10,998 bases of DNA from Bryobacterales bacterium (GTDB taxonomy: Bacteria > Acidobacteriota > Terriglobia > Bryobacterales > Bryobacteraceae). The notes below the pieces were generated by a model. The model had not been told where the DNA came from. It searched no databases and saw nothing but the letters and a program-made list of their open reading frames with translations. Numbering within the stretch: the stretch's first letter is position 1; each line of letters begins with the position of its first letter. Positions 6,835 to 10,998 of the stretch are shown here, in pieces. The DNA is taken from NCBI GenBank assembly GCA_003164075.1, contig PLRZ01000664.1:14165-25162 (forward strand). The letters run 5' to 3'. Made by a program: the position numbers and the translations under genes.

Positions 6835-7279
6835 GCCCAATACGGTTCACCTAAGCCGGGCTCCTGGATCGCTCTCTGCGGTTTCTATATGGTCGGTGCC
6901 GGGGGGCGGGCTCATATCGCGCAGAACGACCTGTCCCCGAGTGTGTGCGACGATCCGTCCAGAGCACCCGCCGACGCTTCCCCGAAGGCCGTTTCGGGAC
7001 CCTTAAGCGGCAGAAGTCCGAGACGACGACGCGTCCGGGTGGACGCTAAACGCACCGAGTCGGGGATCAAACATCTCTAGCAGCCCGTGGCGATAGTCGC
7101 TCCCTGACGGTCGCGGCTCTGTAACTCATTGAATCTACGGAGCCGGGCATGTCAGTAAGCGGTCCTTTGCCACCTTTGCCACGGCCTCCTAGCTGATCTT
7201 CGGGGCCAGCATCAGCAGCGCCCGGCAGAAGTCTGTTTCAATGCCAAGTGAATGTTTCGGGCAAGGAAACGGTGTCCGA
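6835..7279. other. Gene-free stretch with repeat elements
   Basis: These 445 bp separate the S41 homologue from the converging ankyrin/J gene. A 63-codon open frame at 6889-7080 is Arg/Pro/Ser-rich without conserved features and is not called. Visible items are CCTGTCCCCGA (6930-6940), which matches the arm of the palindrome at 4875-4966. There is also a small hairpin CCCGAA/TTCGGG (6981-6998) with no T-run, and the REP-like pair at 7098-7161. The stretch also holds a short direct repeat of CTTTGCCAC at about 7164-7181. No clear rho-independent terminator is seen for either gene. Confidence 0.6.
7098..7161. repeat. REP/BIME-like inverted pair
   Basis: Two 22-nt elements face each other. The reverse complement of 7098-7119 and the forward strand of 7140-7161 share GAGCCG, then GTCAG, then AGCG at fixed spacing (16 of 22 positions), with 20 nt between them. 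Similar GAGCCG...GTCAG...AGCGG units are, from memory, frequent between genes in acidobacterial genomes. A related but rearranged unit lies at 8-45. The arrangement resembles a bacterial interspersed mosaic element. A role in transcript ends or as a transposase target is possible but not shown. Confidence 0.5.
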
Positions 7280-9049
7280 TCACGCTTGCCCCCCTTTACC
7301 GTACCGCACGGAAAAGTATTCATAGGCAGCATTGATCTTCTTTGATTCTGCCAGGGCCAAGTCCTGAAGCTTCGGACCGAGTGCCGCCACTTTGTCTGGG
7401 TGGTACTCCTTCATCCGGCTCACATAAGCGCTCTTAATCTCTGCAAAGGTGACCTTACCACGCAGGCCGAGAACCGCTGCATGGCGACGCTCCGGCGATT
7501 CCTTCGCGCTCGACGAATCCTCTGTGAACGCGTAATGTCCAACCGATAAGAGTTCCGCAACGTCCGTGTGGCCCCGAGCTTTTGCCATTTGAAAGGCCGT
7601 ACTGCCTTCGCTGTCCCTGGCATTGACATCCGCTCCGTTTGCTAGAAGCAAACCCGCTACTGCATGCTGGCCTCCATACGCGGCTTCGTGTAGGGCTGTC
7701 CATCCGGCGTTGTTCTTAGCATGGAGATCAGCATGGTAGATGAGCAGCAGGTCGACCAGATCCTTGTGACCCCCAGCCGCGGCATAGTGCAAAGGCGTCA
7801 TGCCATTATTGTTCTTGGTATAGACATCAGCGTGGTAGGCGAGCAGCAGTGTCGCCATTTCCTTGTGGCCCCTTAGTGCCGCCTCGTGCAAAGGCGTCCA
7901 CTCGTTGTTGTCTTTGGCGTTGACAGCGGCCCCGTTGCATATCAACCGTTCTCCCACGCTTCGGTGACCATTAAGCGCGGCTTTATGCAGAGGCATCATG
8001 CCATTGTTGTCGCTAGCATTGACACCGGCTTTGTTGGCAAGCAGCAATCCAGACACGCCCTCGTGTCCGTTTTCCGCGGCCCAGTGTAACGGCGTCATGC
8101 CGGAGTTGTCCCTGGCATTGAGATCGGCCCGATTGTCCAGCAAGACCTGCGCGATGTCTTGGTGACCCTTAAACGTTGCTTTATGTAACGGGATCTGGCC
8201 GCTGTTATCCCTGGCGTTGACATCAGCCTTGTTGGCCAGCAGCAATACCGCAACACTCCCGTGTTTATTTTCCGCCGCCCAATGTAGTGGCGTCCTGGCC
8301 TCGTTGGTGTTGGCATTGACGTCAGCTCCGTTGGCCAGTAACACTTCCGCCACGCCTCTATGGCCCTGTAATACTGCCTCGTGCAAAGGAGTCCAGTTGT
8401 GGGTGTTCTTTGCATTGACATCCGCGCCGTTGGCCAGTAGCACTTTCGCGACGTCTTTGTGGCCCCCTAGCGCGGCCTCGGCCAATGGCGTCCAGCCGTT
8501 GTTGTCCTTGGCGTTGACATCAGCCTGATGGTAGAGCAATATTTCCACAACGTGCGCGTGGCCTTCTAGCGCGGCTTTGTGCAAACACGTCATGCCGTTG
8601 TCGTCCCCAAGGAAAACTAAATCAGGATTGTTATTGAGCAGTGCATCGACGGTTTCCAGGTCGGCATGCGCGGCAGCCACGTGCACCCGCAATAGTAATG
8701 TGACTACATTGTGGAATCCTCCGGACGCAGCCAACGACAAAGGAGTATCGCCATTGTTGGCCCTGGCGGTAACTTCGGCCCTGTTGGCAATAAGCAGCTC
8801 TGCCACTTCCTCGTGTCCACGATACGCCGCAGCATGCATGGGTGTCAGGCCAGCAGCCTCTCTGACGTTGACATCGGCTCCGGCGGCCAGGAGCAGTTTA
8901 GCTATCTCTTGGCGGCCGTGATATGCCGCCCAGTACAAGGGCGTCTCTCGCAAATAAGTTCTCTTGACGACTAAATGAGGATTCTCGTTGAGCAGGACTT
9001 TGACTCTGTCGAGGTCTCCATCTCTAACCGCAATATATATATCATTCAT
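7280..9049 (-). CDS. Ankyrin-repeat protein with C-terminal J domain
   Basis: A 589-residue protein with no signal peptide or membrane segment, probably cytoplasmic. Residues 1-507 hold about 16 ankyrin units of 33 residues (consensus G-TPLHEAA--GH--VA--LLANGADVNA). Residues 508-522 are a charged linker. Residues 523-585 form a J domain with helix II TFAEIKSAYVSRMKEY, the HPD motif at 550-552 and helix III ESKKINAAYEYFSVRY. The HPD loop is what stimulates Hsp70/DnaK ATPase activity. There is no zinc-finger or Gly/Phe region, so it is a class C-type J protein. The ankyrin part may select clients and the J domain recruit DnaK; this is inference. GGAG lies five bases before ATG 9049. A weak promoter (TTGATG, 15 bp, CATAAT on the - strand, 9091-9117) may drive it. 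The gene is visibly less G+C-rich than its neighbours, which is compatible with transfer. No dnaK or grpE is nearby. Confidence 0.92.
   Translation of the reverse strand: MNDIYIAVRDGDLDRVKVLLNENPHLVVKRTYLRETPLYWAAYHGRQEIAKLLLAAGADVNVREAAGLTPMHAAAYRGHEEVAELLIANRAEVTARANNGDTPLSLAASGGFHNVVTLLLRVHVAAAHADLETVDALLNNNPDLVFLGDDNGMTCLHKAALEGHAHVVEILLYHQADVNAKDNNGWTPLAEAALGGHKDVAKVLLANGADVNAKNTHNWTPLHEAVLQGHRGVAEVLLANGADVNANTNEARTPLHWAAENKHGSVAVLLLANKADVNARDNSGQIPLHKATFKGHQDIAQVLLDNRADLNARDNSGMTPLHWAAENGHEGVSGLLLANKAGVNASDNNGMMPLHKAALNGHRSVGERLICNGAAVNAKDNNEWTPLHEAALRGHKEMATLLLAYHADVYTKNNNGMTPLHYAAAGGHKDLVDLLLIYHADLHAKNNAGWTALHEAAYGGQHAVAGLLLANGADVNARDSEGSTAFQMAKARGHTDVAELLSVGHYAFTEDSSSAKESPERRHAAVLGLRGKVTFAEIKSAYVSRMKEYHPDKVAALGPKLQDLALAESKKINAAYEYFSVRYGKGGQA
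7541..8947 (-). repeat. Coding 99-bp ankyrin repeat array
   Basis: About fourteen tandem 99-bp units encode ankyrin repeats 2-16 of the ankyrin/J protein (residues 35-503). One irregular place, residues 100-151, has a 22-residue unit followed by a 30-residue unit. Units 9-10 (HWAAEN then HKA) recur as units 11-12, so a two-unit, 198-bp block appears to have been duplicated. The phase is an exact multiple of three, and the units are diverged at DNA level. This is a protein repeat, not a CRISPR array. Confidence 0.85.
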
Positions 9050-9819
9050 AATTGCTCCGATCAGCCGCCAACGCCTCCGGAAACTGATTTATTATGCCAC
9101 CCGGTTCTTATCATCAATTCGGTACGAACTGCGCGGACCAAAGGCTGTTCCGAACCGATGACGGGGGCCAGGCAACGAATCTGACAACAGCCGGATTTCA
9201 TGGGCAATTCACACGGGACGCATCGAAGATAATCAGTGCTGCAACTGTACAGATTCCATTGGTACGGATTTCCATTTTGGAGTGCTCGTCTCGGTTGATT
9301 GTACACCCAGCGACCCGTTCTTGATGCCCAAGTTGCAGTTCTTCCCGAGAGCCGGGGAATGGTCCGTCGAGCTTCCGCCAAGATGCAGTCAGAAGATCAT
9401 CCAGTCAGTCGCAAAAATGCAGATCCAGGTTTCATAGGGCTTGAGCGGCGCCGTGGCGGGAATTCACGCATCGCGCACGAGTAGCCTCCTGTTTTGTTTG
9501 TAGTCGGTAACGGTTATTCCACGTGCTGACCAAATTGACGTATTATGCACGATCCACAAATGCGGCACCCAAAAGGCCCGCGAAGTCCCCCCATCTGGGA
9601 AGCTTCGGTCGGATCACCCGTTATTCAGAAAAAGCCACCAACCCGCTCAACCCGTTAAGTGAGCATTGGGGCTAGGACACAGGTCTTGATACCGTCCGGC
9701 AGATTCGCCGCGTCCCGGCCAGGCCGCCTTCGGGTCTTCCGCCGAGTCCCAAACTCCGCGGCTCCTCGAGTTCCACGCGGCCGCGGGGCATTCCGGTCTA
9801 TCCCGCAGCCAAGTGCCGC
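9050..9819. other. Long stretch without a convincing gene
   Basis: This 770-bp region lies between the start of the ankyrin/J gene and the end of the carboxylesterase gene, both on the - strand. Base composition is lower in G+C on the ankyrin side. Several open frames of 60-106 codons exist on both strands, but none has a good ribosome-binding site with family features. One + frame (9162-9437) reads protein-like and is listed separately as a possible remnant. ACCCGTTA occurs twice (9616-9623 and 9650-9657), the second inside a small inverted repeat GCTCA/TGAGC (9645-9664). No T-run terminator for the esterase was found. Confidence 0.55.
9162..9437 (+). pseudogene. Possible coding remnant (C-terminal part of an unidentified protein)
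   Basis: The frame is open for 91 codons from just after a TGA (9159-9161) to TAG (9435-9437), with no ATG or GTG in its first third. The last 70 or so residues have protein-like composition, with alternating hydrophobic strands and few Arg/Ser-rich shadows, for example TDFHFGVLVSV and FFPRAGEWSVELPP. Third positions are enriched in G/C in the second half, as expected for coding DNA in this genome. I do not recognise a family. It may be the 3' remnant of a decayed gene whose 5' part has been lost or frameshifted, or chance. Confidence 0.2.
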
Positions 9820-10998
9820 TCACGGCCGGCTTTGCCGGTCCAGGAACTGGTAGCGGGCGCGGTGCCGGTCGGGCGCGGCATGCGGGTCGGCGGCGAGGTG
9901 CAGCACCGGGTATCCGTCTTTCTCGCTGTAGACAGGCCAAAGCGGCAGACCCGCGCCGTTGGGGTCTCCAGTGCGGGCGAAGTTGGTCCAGTAGGAACCC
10001 ATGAGGTCGGATACCTTGCGGTCTTCCGGACGCCAGGCGAGCCGCCGCGAAGAGAGCACCTGAAACACAAACTCGATTTCCGCGGCGTGCGGCGCCGTCG
10101 CCTCCGCGCCCTCGGGCGAACCGGCCGGCAGGGGCAGCGTCTGGTCGAATTCGTAGCGGTAGATCGGAGCCTTGCCCGTCTTCTGGTGCATCTCCATCCA
10201 TTTCCAGGTGGCATAGGCGATGAACCGGTCGCCGGCAAGATCCTGCGCCGCGCGTTTGGCCTCGGCATCCGTGGCCGCGGCATAGACCTTCAGAAACGCA
10301 TCGGCATCGGCGCCGAACAGCGACTGGGCTTTGGCCTGGAAGTTCGCCACGGTAGGTGCATCGCGACCGAAAATGGTCCGGGAGCTGCCTTCATCCAGGT
10401 TCCATCCGGCCAGCAACGGGACGGGAGCCTGCTGTCCCTTGGCGAAGATGGCGGCAACATCTTCCGGCAGGAAGTCGCCGTCGACATTGGGTTCAAAGCG
10501 GGGCTGCTTTTCCCGCAGGGCAGCCTGCAGCACCACGTCGGCCGGCTTGGCGCGGAGTTCCTGTAGGGAGTCCGTTCCCAGAGCCGACCGGGCGAAGGCG
10601 GCGCCGGCCTTCTCCGTCGCGGCACGCGGTTCCAGCGGCAACGTCTCCGCCGAAAAGAACGCGCCGCTCTCGCCGATGGCCCGGCGGAACAGCCCCTTCG
10701 ACAGCGGGGACGCCATCAGCGCGCTCACCGAAAACGAGCCGGCCGATTCACCGAAGATGGTGACGTTATCGGGATCGCCGCCGAATGTCGCGATGTTCGC
10801 CCGTACCCATTGCAGGGCGGCCACCTGGTCCATCAACCCGTAGTTGCCGGAGGCGTTATGGCCCGATTCCCGGGTGAGCTCGGGGTGGGAGAAGAACCCG
10901 AACACCCCCAGACGGTAATTGAGGCTGACCACCAGCACGCCTTTCTTGGACAGGTTGCCGGCATCCTGGCGCGGTTCCGATGTGGAGCCCGCCTGGAA
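9820..10998 (-). CDS. Type-B carboxylesterase (alpha/beta hydrolase), 5' end outside the window
   Basis: The visible 392 residues run off the window edge, so the N-terminus, including the HGGG oxyanion-hole loop, is missing. Visible sequence begins FQAGSTSEPRQD, the segment that normally follows that loop. A GTG at 10936-10938 is an internal Val in VLVVSLNYRLGVFGFF, not the start. All three catalytic residues can be seen: Ser in FGESAGSFSV (10744-10746), Glu in GWNLDEGSS (10390-10392), and His in APHAAEIEFVF (10087-10089). Other family landmarks are NYGLMDQVAALQWVRANIATF and WTNFARTGDPNG near the end. Family members hydrolyse carboxylic esters and are often exported in bacteria. Substrate and signal peptide cannot be judged here. 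It ends 770 bp upstream of the ankyrin/J gene on the same strand. Confidence 0.93.
   Translation of the reverse strand, partial: FQAGSTSEPRQDAGNLSKKGVLVVSLNYRLGVFGFFSHPELTRESGHNASGNYGLMDQVAALQWVRANIATFGGDPDNVTIFGESAGSFSVSALMASPLSKGLFRRAIGESGAFFSAETLPLEPRAATEKAGAAFARSALGTDSLQELRAKPADVVLQAALREKQPRFEPNVDGDFLPEDVAAIFAKGQQAPVPLLAGWNLDEGSSRTIFGRDAPTVANFQAKAQSLFGADADAFLKVYAAATDAEAKRAAQDLAGDRFIAYATWKWMEMHQKTGKAPIYRYEFDQTLPLPAGSPEGAEATAPHAAEIEFVFQVLSSRRLAWRPEDRKVSDLMGSYWTNFARTGDPNGAGLPLWPVYSEKDGYPVLHLAADPHAAPDRHRARYQFLDRQSRP

Noticed and set aside
6889..7080. 63-codon + strand frame after the S41 homologue
   Set aside because: It has no ribosome-binding site, a low-complexity Arg/Ser/Pro composition, and runs through a repeat motif.
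7541..8947. Regular 99-bp repeats considered as a CRISPR or satellite array
   Set aside because: The units are diverged, in frame and encode canonical ankyrin repeats, with no spacer/repeat structure.
9536..9546. TTGACGTATTAT considered as a promoter on the + strand
   Set aside because: The TTGACG and TATTAT directly abut, so they cannot act as a -35/-10 pair. No good -35 sits 16-18 bp upstream of TATTAT, and no gene follows on that strand.
9647..10201. 184-codon - strand frame beside the carboxylesterase end
   Set aside because: It overlaps the esterase C-terminus in another frame, and the translation is Arg/Pro/Ala-rich without family features. The esterase frame carries the catalytic His.

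Overview
The window looks like chromosomal DNA of an Acidobacteriota bacterium, probably from the Solibacter/Bryobacter side of the phylum. This is inferred from three things: a full-length 'duplicated orphan' FtsX/MacB-type permease (ADOP family, strongly expanded in that phylum), a secreted protein of a type I associate with Acidobacteria, and G+C-rich genes separated by hairpin-forming interspersed repeats. No tRNA, rRNA, CRISPR array, complete insertion sequence or phage gene was found.

Layout, left to right. Positions 1-272 are non-coding and hold a 30-bp-arm inverted repeat (126-210). On the + strand follow a [NiFe]-hydrogenase maturation protease (273-749), a secreted protein of unknown function (840-1760) and the 815-residue ADOP permease (1830-4277). 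An exported thioredoxin-type glutathione peroxidase (4298-4837) lies on the - strand, convergent with the permease. A perfect 34-bp-arm inverted repeat (4875-4966) separates it from a divergent DinB/YfiT-type thiol transferase (4989-5510). Next on the + strand is an S41 C-terminal-processing-protease homologue (5617-6834) whose catalytic Ser, Lys and Gln positions are all substituted. A 445-bp gene-free stretch with REP-like repeats follows. Then, on the - strand, comes a 589-residue ankyrin-repeat protein with a C-terminal J domain (7280-9049). A 770-bp stretch without a convincing gene follows, possibly holding a coding remnant. The 3' part of a type-B carboxylesterase (- strand, 9820 to the window edge) closes the window.

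The genes do not form one pathway. The peroxidase and the YfiT-like protein both plausibly serve thiol/peroxide defence and are divergent around one shared palindrome, so they are the best candidates for co-regulation. The most unusual items are the apparent pseudoprotease, the ankyrin-J-domain fusion with two N-cap-like segments, and the perfect palindrome that places the same 34-nt sequence, in the same orientation, upstream of two divergent genes. No clearly new multi-gene system is visible.
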